A stretch of 59,901 nt of DNA from an uncultured bacterium (GTDB lineage: Bacteria > Actinomycetota > Coriobacteriia > Coriobacteriales > Coriobacteriaceae), in NCBI GenBank assembly GCA_905215385.1, contig CAJMPY010000016.1, forward strand, positions 1-59,901. Reading direction: 5' to 3'. This document shows, one piece after another, positions 26,898-38,420 of this stretch. The notes under the pieces were generated by a model. That model worked only from the letters and a program-made list of their open reading frames with translations. It was not told where the DNA came from and searched no databases. The translations under genes and the position numbers were made by a program. Each line of letters opens with the position of its first letter. Within the stretch, counting starts at the first letter, position 1.

Positions 26898-26943
26898 TCA
26901 GATTGGCTCTTATTCGCCTTCCTCATTTGCTCGCGCTCCAAAC

Positions 26944-27989
26944 AGCAAAAGCCCCGCAGTCGGAGCGGACTGCGGGGCTCATGAAGAGAGGCTAGTTTGT
27001 GGGCGCTTTGCCTGGCGCCCACGAGAGAGGCAACAGAGTAGAGACTACTCGTGGATGCGGGTACCGGAGAGGCCAGCCATGGTCTCGGCGGCCTTGTCCA
27101 GGGCGCCGATGATGCAGGTGCGGCCCTTGCGGGAACGGGCGAACTTGATGGCAGCGCGGACCTTGGGCTCCATGGAGCCCTTGCCGAACTGACCCTCGTC
27201 GGCCAGGCGCTCGGCCTCGTCGGCGGTGAGGTCCTCGAGCTCCTCCTGGTTGGGCTTGCCAAAGTTGATGGCGACATGCTCAACGGCAGTCAGCAGGAAC
27301 AGAACGTCGGCGTCGCAGTCCTCGGCCAGCAGCTCGCCGCCCAGGTCCTTGTCGATGACGGCGGGAACGCCCTTGTAGCAGCCCTTGTTCTCGTAGTCGC
27401 GGACGACGGGGATGCCGCCGCCACCGCAGGCGATGACGATGAACTCGTTGTCGAGCAGGTTGAGGATGGAGTCAGCCTCGACGATCTTCTTGGGATCGGG
27501 GGAGGCGACGACGCGACGCCAGCCGCGGCCGGAATCCTCGACGAAGACCTTGGAGGGATCCTCGGCCATGAACTCCTTGGCCTGCTCCTCGGTGTAGAAG
27601 GGGCCGATCGGCTTGGTCGGGTTCTTGAACGCGGGATCGTCGGGATCGCACTCGATCTGGGTGACGACGGTGGCGGCGTGCCAACGCTTATAGCGCTTGT
27701 GCATCTCGCGGCCGATGCCCTGCTGCAGGTGGTAGCCGATGTAGCCCTGGGACATGGCGCCGCACTCGGGCAGCGGCATCTCGGGGGTGCCGATGGCATC
27801 GTGGGCAGCGGCGAAGGCGTTCTGGATCATGCCGACCTGCGGGCCGTTGCCGTGGGTGATGATGATCTCGTTGCCCTGCTCGATAAGACCAAGGAGAGCG
27901 TGGGCGGTGTTGCTCACGGCCTCGATCTGCTCGACGGGGTTGTTGCCGAGGGCGTTGCCGCCGAGGGCGACGACAATACGATCGGGCTT
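26944..27989. repeat. Long direct repeat, copy B (arcC block)
   Basis: Appears identical to 19813-20858 in direct orientation, as judged by line-by-line reading; all six translated frames I compared also match. Together the copies flank about 6.1 kb holding arcB, arcA, the transporter, the second deiminase and the regulator. Confidence 0.88.
26950..26979 (-). terminator. Terminator of the second carbamate kinase gene
   Basis: Exact duplicate of the hairpin at 19819-19848. Here it lies between two converging genes, the S24-type regulator and arcC copy 2. Confidence 0.82.
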
Positions 27990-28007
27990 GCCAAGAGGCT
28001 TAGACAT
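27045..28007 (-). CDS. arcC: Carbamate kinase (copy 2)
   Basis: 320 residues, differing from copy 1 only near the start (MSKPLGK instead of MSKPYGK). ATG at 28007 has AAAGGA upstream and an unrelated AT-rich leader, so this copy is expressed from its own promoter, outside the arc operon. All catalytic segments are present. The identity of the two genes at DNA level implies very recent duplication or ongoing gene conversion. It may provide extra carbamate kinase, or give the second deiminase module its own ATP-forming step. Confidence 0.95.
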   Translation of the reverse strand: MSKPLGKPDRIVVALGGNALGNNPVEQIEAVSNTAHALLGLIEQGNEIIITHGNGPQVGMIQNAFAAAHDAIGTPEMPLPECGAMSQGYIGYHLQQGIGREMHKRYKRWHAATVVTQIECDPDDPAFKNPTKPIGPFYTEEQAKEFMAEDPSKVFVEDSGRGWRRVVASPDPKKIVEADSILNLLDNEFIVIACGGGGIPVVRDYENKGCYKGVPAVIDKDLGGELLAEDCDADVLFLLTAVEHVAINFGKPNQEELEDLTADEAERLADEGQFGKGSMEPKVRAAIKFARSRKGRTCIIGALDKAAETMAGLSGTRIHE

Positions 28008-28373
28008 TGCTGGAATCCTTTCTGTAAAAGGCCTACAACCCATTAATAACCCGCGTCCGTGCGATACGCGAGTTTATTAAGGTTTATATTCTCTTTATCG
28101 CTCATTTTATTCATTTTGAAAATACCTAAGCGGCGAACGGTCGATTTTACCCGCTCAGCGTAAAGAAGCCCAGTTCAGGCATATCTACGCCATTTACGTG
28201 CAACTTTATTTAAATAGAGCAGGGATTAGACCAGATTATGCAAACTATATCTTTGCTAAACACAAAACGGACAGCGCAATATCTTACTCGCACTATACGC
28301 GATTCTATACATTAATTTGACGAGTATGCACCCCTGCAAAAACATGGGGCTTTTCATCCAACATAAGGGATAG
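28008..28373. other. AT-rich intergenic stretch upstream of arcC copy 2
   Basis: About 365 bases, far more AT-rich than the average here. It must contain the arcC copy 2 promoter, and TTCATTTTGAA near 28112 is a short palindrome. I see no gene, tRNA or clear mobile-element end. Confidence 0.45.
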
Positions 28374-28592
28374 CCGATCGCGCTTCACCCCGCGGCAAGC
28401 GACTGCGAGTTCGCAGTATGGAACTTTACCGTCGGCTTCTGCATGAACGCTGCCGACGCCCTTTCGCTCCTGCGCGCCCAAGCAGCCGAGAACGCTAACG
28501 GCGCCACTGTCAACCTGGCCACCCTCAACAACGGCGCCGCCAGCCTTTTCGCAAAGTACCGTGCTGGTTCGCTGGCTTTGAGGCCTAAGTGA
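28374..28592 (+). pseudogene. Remnant of the 3' end of an unidentified gene
   Basis: A 72-codon frame is open from an in-frame stop at 28371 to TGA at 28590. It lacks a credible start and ribosome site, yet its translation looks protein-like (CEFAVWNFTVGFC, LSLLRAQAAEN, SLFAKYRAGS) and its GC content jumps above the AT-rich DNA on both sides. I read it as the C-terminal coding end of a gene whose 5' part was lost. I do not recognise the family. Confidence 0.4.
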
Positions 28593-28599
28593 GCTTTGC

Positions 28600-28684
28600 T
28601 ATTTGCCAATTTTTGTATGATTTGGGTCAAATCTATTTGTCAATTTTTGTATGATTAGGGGCAAATCTATTTGCCAATTTTTGT
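28600..28684. repeat. 34-bp tandem repeat upstream of the AAA ATPase gene
   Basis: Two full 34-base units (28600-28633 and 28634-28667) and a 17-base partial (28668-28684) with one or two differences. Each junction contains the palindrome CAAATCTATTTG. The array ends 15 bases before the ATPase start codon, so it covers the expected promoter and could be an operator or autoregulatory site. Confidence 0.85.
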
Positions 28685-28699
28685 CAATGAGGTGTTTTA

Positions 28700-30061
28700 A
28701 TGCTACGCCGCAAAGTCACTGATAGGCTTTTGAGCTGGAAGAATAACTCCCATAAGGCCCTGCTTGTTACCGGTGCGCGTCAGATTGGCAAGAGCTATGC
28801 GATTCGCGCGTTTGGAAAGAGCAACTACGCTTCGTATTATGAGGTCAATCTGCTACTTGATGCCGAGGCAAGAGACGTACTTGTTGGCGCTAAGAACTCC
28901 ATTGACTTCATCAACCGTGTGGCCCTTCTTGCGGATGCACCGCTTGTTGAGGGAGATACGCTTATCTTTGTCGATGAGATTCAGGAGTATCCGCAGATCG
29001 TTACACTTATGAAGGCGCTGGTCGAGGACGGACGCTTTAGCTATGTCTTCTCGGGGTCTATGCTTGGGACTGAGTTTAAGGGGATCTCTTCTTTCCCGGT
29101 GGGGTATGTCGAGCACATTGTTATGCGGCCAATGGATTTTGAAGAGTTTTGTTGGGCAAACAGCATCAGCGAGAATGTGCTTGCAGACATCCGCAGCTGC
29201 CTTGTCGAGAGGCGTCCCGTCGAAAATTTTATTCATGAGGCGATGCTCAAAAACTTTAGAGCTTATATCGTTTGCGGCGGCATGCCGGAGGTCGTTCAGA
29301 ACTATATCGATTCGGGCTATTCGCTCGTGAGAACGCGTGAGCTTCAAATTCAGCTAGTCGATCAGTACAAAAGCGATATCTCTAAATATGCATCGACTCG
29401 AGCGTTTAACGTTCGCACCATTTTCGAGCAAATTCCCGTTCAGCTTGAGGCGGAGTCCCATCGCTTTATCGTCTCGTCTCTAGGCGAGGGAGCTCGTCTT
29501 CAAAAATACGAGCAGGATTTCCTATGGCTGGTGAACGCAGGCGTTGGATTGATGGTCCCCCAGGTGACGGAGGCACGAAGTCCTCTCAAGAGGACGGAGA
29601 AAACGACGGCCTTTAAACTATACGAGTCCGATACAGGTATGCTCGCATCGCGGTATCCCGGCAGCACGGCACGCGCCGTCTACCTTGACATGAAAACCCC
29701 CAACCTCGGCGGCCTCTATGAGAACGTGGTCGCACAGGAACTCGTTGCCCTCGGAGCAGATACGTGGTACTACCAAACGCGTGAGGTCGGTGAAGTCGAC
29801 TTTGTAATCGAAGGTGCCCGCGGGCATGTTGTCCCAATCGAAGTCAAATCGGGCAAGAAAGTTCGAGCACATGCAGCCCTCGACCGTTTGATGAGTGTGG
29901 GCGAGTACAAAATTCCCGAGGCCGTTGTGCTGAGCCACGAAAACCTTTGCAAAGAGGGCAAGATCCTTTACGTTCCAATCTATATGACATTCTGTCTCGA
30001 TGAGTTTATGGAAAAGGACGACCCCAACAACGATTTCTCGTTTGCACCCATATCTCTCTAG
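28700..30061 (+). CDS. AAA_14/DUF4143 ATPase
   Basis: 453 residues. The P-loop is TGARQIGKS (about 24-32) and Walker B LIFVDEIQEY (about 88-97), followed by FSGSML as sensor. The C-terminal DUF4143 part has GEVDFVIEG and IEVKSGKK (about 362-386), an arrangement like the PD-(D/E)xK nuclease fold. Such proteins are widespread, vary between strains and have no settled function; roles in mobile-element or defence contexts have been proposed. GAGG lies seven bases before ATG 28700. Its composition is AT-richer than the core genes, and it sits beside a gene remnant and repeats, so it was probably acquired. Confidence 0.85.
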   Translation: MLRRKVTDRLLSWKNNSHKALLVTGARQIGKSYAIRAFGKSNYASYYEVNLLLDAEARDVLVGAKNSIDFINRVALLADAPLVEGDTLIFVDEIQEYPQIVTLMKALVEDGRFSYVFSGSMLGTEFKGISSFPVGYVEHIVMRPMDFEEFCWANSISENVLADIRSCLVERRPVENFIHEAMLKNFRAYIVCGGMPEVVQNYIDSGYSLVRTRELQIQLVDQYKSDISKYASTRAFNVRTIFEQIPVQLEAESHRFIVSSLGEGARLQKYEQDFLWLVNAGVGLMVPQVTEARSPLKRTEKTTAFKLYESDTGMLASRYPGSTARAVYLDMKTPNLGGLYENVVAQELVALGADTWYYQTREVGEVDFVIEGARGHVVPIEVKSGKKVRAHAALDRLMSVGEYKIPEAVVLSHENLCKEGKILYVPIYMTFCLDEFMEKDDPNNDFSFAPISL

Positions 30062-30090
30062 GTCATCTGAGTCCGCAAGCCAGCCCCCAC

Positions 30091-30310
30091 GCCCAAAGTA
30101 CTGCGCCTTTCGCGCCAAAGGCGCGAAACAGCAAGGGGATAGAAGGCAGCGACAACCAACTCCCCACTATGCCCAAAGTGCTGCGATGTTTCGCGCAAAG
30201 CGCGAAACAGCACTGGGGCAGCAGAAGGCCACAATCAGCTAGCCCTCCATGCCCAAAGTGGCGCGTGGTTTCGCGGCCACGCCGCGAAACAGCGACCGGG
30301 ACAAGGCACC
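30091..30310. repeat. Three-unit tandem array with 80-base period
   Basis: Units begin at 30091, 30171 and 30251, each with GCCCAAAGTR. Each then has a hairpin whose arms are TTTCGCG/CGCGAAA with varied loops (CCAAAGG, CAAAG, GCCACGC), followed by CAGCR and a G-rich end. The arms co-vary, so the hairpin is kept while the sequence changes. No gene occupies this stretch. Confidence 0.8.
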
Positions 30311-30360
30311 CCCACAGCCACGTCCTTCATTCAGCCCCACAATCCGAGGACGTAGTCGTA

Positions 30361-30485
30361 GCAGGATCTGAGGGCTAACCTTCGCGGACACTCCGCAGGA
30401 CGAAAGAACCCCCGCCGCACGTAGTGCGCAGCGGGGGTTCTTTCACGTCCGAGGACGTCCGCGAAGGTTAGCCCTCAGATCCTGC
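30361..30485 (-). terminator. Nested palindromic terminator of the PFOR gene
   Basis: The outer arms (30361-30388 with 30458-30485) are perfectly complementary over 28 bases. Inside is a second 14-base perfect stem (30402-30415 with 30431-30444) whose left flank gives GGTTCTTTC-type T-rich termination on the minus strand. The outer arm begins 11 bases beyond the PFOR stop codon. A two-level structure this long is more than an ordinary terminator needs and may be a repeat element used as one; it could act in both directions. Confidence 0.75.
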
Positions 30486-30495
30486 GGTGGGAGAC

Positions 30496-34035
<3,540 letters not shown>

Positions 34036-34437
34036 ATACCCCTCTCCTCTCATATAGGTATACAGGCCCCGGCGATCGCCGGGATGTTGGCGTGATGGGA
34101 TTTTCGCTGTTGCTTCCAATCATCTGGCAGGCAGGCTCAGCAGCAGGTACATGGCGTGGAGAGAAGGCATGCCGAGGCGAGGAGGGCTGCACGCGCTCCA
34201 CAAGCCCAGCTACCCGTCTTGCACATGACCGAGCGCCGCAAAGGCCGCATGCCGGATGCTCCCGGGCACGCCCCGGCGATGGGAAGCGCCCGCAACGGAA
34301 ATCCGCATGCGGGTTTATTGTACCCCGCCGTCAAGTGTAATTTCGGCAAATATAGGCGGGCGGTAAAGGTTTACCTTGGGTGACTGCCAAGGGCCAAAAT
34401 GGTCCCTCCATCCCCGGGCGACTGGCTCTGGCGCGCC
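34036..34437. other. Upstream region of the PFOR gene
   Basis: About 400 bases without a convincing gene. A possible leftward -10 box (TACAAT, at 34317-34322 on the minus strand) would give a leader of roughly 280 bases, long enough for an RNA-based control element. I could not match a known riboswitch. Confidence 0.35.
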
Positions 34438-34487
34438 AAGGAGTGTCCCAAAGTGCCGGCAGGAAAGGAACGTCCCTATCTGCCGGC
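34438..34487. repeat. Third copy of the 49/50-base intergenic unit
   Basis: Related to 13782-13830 and 19739-19787: AAGGAGTGTCCC, GTGCCGGCAGGAAAGGAACG and TGCCGGC follow in the same order. The unit stops exactly at the stop codon of the FHA gene, so it forms that gene's immediate 3' end. Confidence 0.75.
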
Positions 34488-35425
34488 TAGAGGGCACCGA
34501 AGAGGACGGCGTAGGTAGTGGATTCGCCGAGCTTGAGCTCGTCGCCGGGATTGAGTTGGGCGGAACGGCCGGGCTCGACCTGAATGCAGACGCGCGTGGC
34601 CCCGTTTACCACCACGGTTCCGTTGGTAGACGACAAGTCCTCGACGTGCCAGATATTTTGAGCATCGCACCAGATATGAGCATGGCGGGCCGAGACATCG
34701 TCGCCGACGTCGGTAATATCGCCCTCACCAGTGGCCAGCGCGCCAATCTCAACACCCTGCTCGCTCGGCTGAATCCAGCGCGGGGCGCTCACGACAAAAC
34801 TGTTTTGTACGCGCAGCAAGCCCAAGGGGTGCGCCGGGGCGGGTTCGCGTTCGCCCGCGGTCATCGACATGCCAAGCGAACGCGGCGTGGATGTGCCTCC
34901 GCCACAGGTCGCGTGCGCGTAGTCGATGGCATAGTTCACCGAGGACCGCACATCCGCCGAACAACCGACGGCGACAAACAGCACCAGCACGGCCTCGGCG
35001 CGCTCGGCGGGCATGAGTTCCGCCGCCTGGGACAGGCGATCGAGCGCGTTGCGATAGAGATTCGTGTCCTGGTGGCACTCTTCGAGCGCGCGTACCATCG
35101 GTTCACCTGCAGGGCCGCACACCATATTGATCACAGCCGTGGAGTCCATGGGATTGCGCTGGCGCAGGGCCAGTTGCGACATAATACGCGCAGCCGAGGT
35201 ACCGTATTCGGCAAAGTAGCGCTGCTGAAGCGTGCCGACCGGCGCGCGAACGATAAAGCGGGAAACCCAAGAGCGATCGGCGGCTCGGCTCTGCGGGCTG
35301 CGGCCGTCGGCGAGCGGACGGGACGAAAGCACCAAGCCGCACAGCTCGATATGGCTCAGATGCGCCGCGCGCTTAAAGATGTCAAACATGGCCCCGCATG
35401 GGGTGAGCTCAACTTGAGATGCCAT
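34487..35425 (-). CDS. FHA-domain protein with novel N-terminal region
   Basis: 312 residues. The C-terminal 95 residues form an FHA phosphothreonine-binding domain: ARHAHIW and EDLSSTNGTVV are the conserved Ser/His and Asn-Gly blocks. The first 200 residues (MFDIFKRAAHLSHIELCGLVL..., FIVRAPVGTLQQRYF) match no family I know. There are no membrane helices, so it is cytoplasmic. AAGGAGG precedes ATG 35425, four bases after the kinase stop, so it is co-translated with the kinase at 35429-37273, whose phosphorylated residues it probably reads. Confidence 0.78.
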   Translation of the reverse strand: MASQVELTPCGAMFDIFKRAAHLSHIELCGLVLSSRPLADGRSPQSRAADRSWVSRFIVRAPVGTLQQRYFAEYGTSAARIMSQLALRQRNPMDSTAVINMVCGPAGEPMVRALEECHQDTNLYRNALDRLSQAAELMPAERAEAVLVLFVAVGCSADVRSSVNYAIDYAHATCGGGTSTPRSLGMSMTAGEREPAPAHPLGLLRVQNSFVVSAPRWIQPSEQGVEIGALATGEGDITDVGDDVSARHAHIWCDAQNIWHVEDLSSTNGTVVVNGATRVCIQVEPGRSAQLNPGDELKLGESTTYAVLFGAL

Positions 35426-35428
35426 GAC

Positions 35429-37273
35429 CTAGGCCTCCTTGGTCGTAGGAATAGAATCGGACGATACTTCGACAGGTCCGCCAAAAGTACGGGCAGCTGC
35501 GGCTCCACCGGCAAGCGGAGTCGCCATCTGGGCTTTTGTGCGTCGCGGTGCCGAAACGGAAAGTTCAAAGGCAAAGCCCATCGCAAGCAAAAACCACGTA
35601 AGCGTATAGGTTGCAACCAGAGCGGCAACAAGGCCGCCCATCACGGCGCGTTGGGAAAATACGCTACATGCAGCCACAACCAGCACCGGAACCTCGCAGG
35701 CAGAAAGCGCAAGCACACCCTGCAGGAAGCCCGAACGCCGATTGCGCGCAAGTGCCCCCGCGACAACGCCGGCTATGCCTGGCAGCGCCAACGCCAGTGC
35801 GGCAATAATACCCGGTAGCGACCCAGACCACACGAGCGATCCCAAAGTCGCCGTCACGCGAGCGCCCGACGCCAGCAGCGTGGCCGAAACCACGACCACA
35901 GCCCAAACCACGCCACAGACGACCGTCGCGCCGACCATCAGCGCGCGACGAACCGCGCGGCCGGACGCATCCATGGGGCACGGCGTGAGCGGCTCGCCGC
36001 GGAGCGAACGACCGACATTTTGCGCATAGTGGTCACAAAACGCCGAGAGCGCCGCCTCGACCGCCGCCGGCTCGGGACGATCTTTTTGATGGCTGGACAG
36101 ACAGGCCATCACCACGTTGAACAGCTGGGCATCGACAAACGCCAGCGCATCGCGTAGCTCCTCGGAATCCGGCTCAAGCCCCAGCTGCTGGGCCTGCTCG
36201 GCCGCGGCGAGCGCCACATCGGGCTCGCGATGAAGCAGCTGCGTCAAATCGCAACCGGGCGCATGGGCACCAATGGGATAGTCGGGCCGCGTGTCCATCT
36301 TGAGACGGTAGGGGCTCGCGATGTCGCGCGTCTTTTTGCGCGAACCCGAGGTGCCCGAAGTGCTCGGCGCGGCTTCGTATGGCGCGATGCCGGCAATGAG
36401 CTCGTAAACCGTGCTTGCCGCGGCATAGACGTCAATCGCCGGCGACATACGCAAAGCGCGCAGGTCGGGAATATCGTCGGTGAGCATCTCGGGCGGGGCA
36501 TAGGCAACCGTCGCGCGACGCAGCGTGGCATAACGCTCCGTAAACGACGCCTTGCCGCCGGTACCGGCCACGGCCGACGCAGGCTCAAGCGCCAGCGACG
36601 AGCCAAAGTCGATCAGGCACAGGTCAAAGGTGCCCTCGGCAAGCTGCCGGTCAAGCGGTAGACGCGCCGTACGCACCATAATATTAGCGGGCGAGATATC
36701 GCGATGGACAAAGCCCTCGCCCACCAGGCTCATACGGCAGAGCAGATCGAACAGGTCGCGACCCAGACGCGCCGCCACAAGCGGCGACAGGCGTCCGGCA
36801 TCGTCCACGGCAAGTCGCGAACGCAAGCGGGCAAGCGTCTCGCCCTCGACCCATTCCATGACAATTGCAGGCACACCGTCGACCTCGCCCCAGCCATAGA
36901 GGCGGGGAAAGCCCTTAAGGCCCGAAAGGGCGCGATGGCATTCGTATTCCTCGCGAAACGCCGCCTTGAACTTGGCGACCAGCGCCTCGTGAGCGGCATC
37001 GTCGTCAAACTCATCGCGCGTCGGCAAGATGAGCTGTTTGAGTGCCACGGCCTCGCCTTGGGCGTTGACGGCACGCGTCACGCGGCCGATACCGCCACGG
37101 CGCATGGTGGCATCGTCGGCAAACAGCATCGTAAAACGACGCAGATAGGCAGGCAGTTCGCCCTGACCGAGCGCAATGGCCGGCTCAAACCCGTCGACAC
37201 GCGCCAGGCGCAGGCCGACCATGGGATCGCGACCGAGCGATTGTGGTGTGGTGGATGCAAGATCGGTCATCAT
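35429..37273 (-). CDS. Ser/Thr protein kinase with C-terminal membrane domain
   Basis: 614 residues. Kinase domain about 50-410: Gly-rich RRGGIGRV, Lys in VALKQLI, catalytic HRDISPANIM and LIDFGSS, APE-type APPEM. Large insertions are present in the C-lobe. The last 200 residues have about five hydrophobic helices (about 435-560) and no PASTA or other outside domain, so any signal would be sensed in the membrane or through the partner protein. ATG at 37273 overlaps the upstream gene stop by 4 bases with little ribosome site, implying coupling. It forms a trio with the FHA protein and the anchored protein at 37270-38175. Confidence 0.85.
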   Translation of the reverse strand: MMTDLASTTPQSLGRDPMVGLRLARVDGFEPAIALGQGELPAYLRRFTMLFADDATMRRGGIGRVTRAVNAQGEAVALKQLILPTRDEFDDDAAHEALVAKFKAAFREEYECHRALSGLKGFPRLYGWGEVDGVPAIVMEWVEGETLARLRSRLAVDDAGRLSPLVAARLGRDLFDLLCRMSLVGEGFVHRDISPANIMVRTARLPLDRQLAEGTFDLCLIDFGSSLALEPASAVAGTGGKASFTERYATLRRATVAYAPPEMLTDDIPDLRALRMSPAIDVYAAASTVYELIAGIAPYEAAPSTSGTSGSRKKTRDIASPYRLKMDTRPDYPIGAHAPGCDLTQLLHREPDVALAAAEQAQQLGLEPDSEELRDALAFVDAQLFNVVMACLSSHQKDRPEPAAVEAALSAFCDHYAQNVGRSLRGEPLTPCPMDASGRAVRRALMVGATVVCGVVWAVVVVSATLLASGARVTATLGSLVWSGSLPGIIAALALALPGIAGVVAGALARNRRSGFLQGVLALSACEVPVLVVAACSVFSQRAVMGGLVAALVATYTLTWFLLAMGFAFELSVSAPRRTKAQMATPLAGGAAAARTFGGPVEVSSDSIPTTKEA

Positions 37274-38175
37274 AGGGCAAGCGCCGCCACGTTATTGTTG
37301 AAGTTACCGAGCGCGACGTCATCATCGCCGTAATGGCCGACCCATTGACATAGGTTGGTGTAACAGCCCCACAGATTGGCATACTGCTGATACCACTTTG
37401 ACCGGGGCGAGAATGTCTGACGACCGAACTCGGCTCGAATGACAAACATCTCCCCGACCAGGCTGTCGCACGGCCTGGGATCTCCCGTAGAGTTATAGGT
37501 CGAGACCACGTCATTGGCACGAGAAACATAGCCGTCGAGCATGTTGTACTTGGTCACAAGCCAGCTGTGAATGCTCTCTTCCTCAGCAGCGGAAAGGCCA
37601 CCGGAGTTTGCATCGTTGTCAGTGTTGCCGCCCGTCGAGCCGCCGTTTCCAGACCCTCCGGCAGAGGAACCCGACCCAGAGCCACCGCCCGAACTCGACG
37701 AATCCGAGCCGGAGCCAGAAGTATCCGAGCTACCGGGCTTTCCGGACTGCTGGGCGTCCTGCTCCTTCTGCTGCTCGACCTTATTCACCGTTGCCGCCAC
37801 GCTATTGTTGGACAACCGATCGATGATCTTGGTGTTGGTGAGCACGATGGTTTTGCCATTGGCAAGCGTGACTTCGTTGTCCGGGGCCTCGGCGCCGTCC
37901 GCGTCGCCGGTGCCAAACACAATATGCGCGACCACACTTGCCCAAGCATATCCAGTCGTGGTCCCCAGGTCACTTTTGACCTCATGCCCCACGCGCGGTT
38001 CGCGTGCGGCATGTGCCTGCATCATGGACGGCACGGTCATGCCATAGGCAGAAACGCCAGCTATGACCAGCACCAGCGAGCAAGACAGCAGTGCGTACGC
38101 CCGCGGCGCCAAGCCCAGTCGGCGTCGCATGCGCACCGCGGCGCCGCGCTTTGTCTGAGTGCCACCGGGCCGCAT
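37270..38175 (-). CDS. Membrane-anchored extracellular protein with Ser/Gly linker, unknown family
   Basis: About 301 residues. A basic N-terminus is followed by one hydrophobic helix (LLSCSLVLVIAGVSAYGM, about 30-47). An external domain of about 90 residues follows, then a linker of about 50 residues made almost only of Ser, Gly, Asn and Asp, then a C-terminal domain of about 110 residues rich in Trp, Tyr and Asn with two Cys (WGCYTNLCQW). ATG at 38175 has an excellent GGAGGAGAA site; longer frames lack one. Its stop overlaps the kinase start, so it may be the sensory or substrate partner of that kinase. I do not recognise the family. Confidence 0.7.
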   Translation of the reverse strand: MRPGGTQTKRGAAVRMRRRLGLAPRAYALLSCSLVLVIAGVSAYGMTVPSMMQAHAAREPRVGHEVKSDLGTTTGYAWASVVAHIVFGTGDADGAEAPDNEVTLANGKTIVLTNTKIIDRLSNNSVAATVNKVEQQKEQDAQQSGKPGSSDTSGSGSDSSSSGGGSGSGSSAGGSGNGGSTGGNTDNDANSGGLSAAEEESIHSWLVTKYNMLDGYVSRANDVVSTYNSTGDPRPCDSLVGEMFVIRAEFGRQTFSPRSKWYQQYANLWGCYTNLCQWVGHYGDDDVALGNFNNNVAALAL

Positions 38176-38354
38176 GCGTTCTCCTCCAACAAAAACACGC
38201 CGCTCGGGAGCGGCGCATTCATTCGAATCCATATTTGAGTGTATCAGCGAACCCAAAAGGTTGCGCAACGAATGGGCAAATTAAGGATGCGAGTGGAAGC
38301 ATCCATGCGATAAGCGGATACAAAGCATCTTTGTTGCACAACAAACTTACAGTC

Positions 38355-38382
38355 GCACGGGGAAATTATGGCTACCCCGTGC
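38355..38382 (-). terminator. Hairpin after recR
   Basis: Eight-base perfect stem (38355-38362 with 38375-38382), 38 bases beyond the recR stop on the minus strand, with T-rich sequence further on. Confidence 0.5.
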
Positions 38383-38420
38383 GTCGCGATGAAGACATAC
38401 GGCAGGAGCAGGCTCGCCAC

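Noticed and set aside
28385..28630. An 81-codon minus-strand frame near the gene remnant
   Set aside because: It crosses the tandem repeat and has no ribosome site; the plus-strand remnant is more protein-like.
28600..28684. CRISPR array
   Set aside because: The period is 34 bases with no variable spacers; units are contiguous and no cas gene is present. It is a simple tandem repeat.
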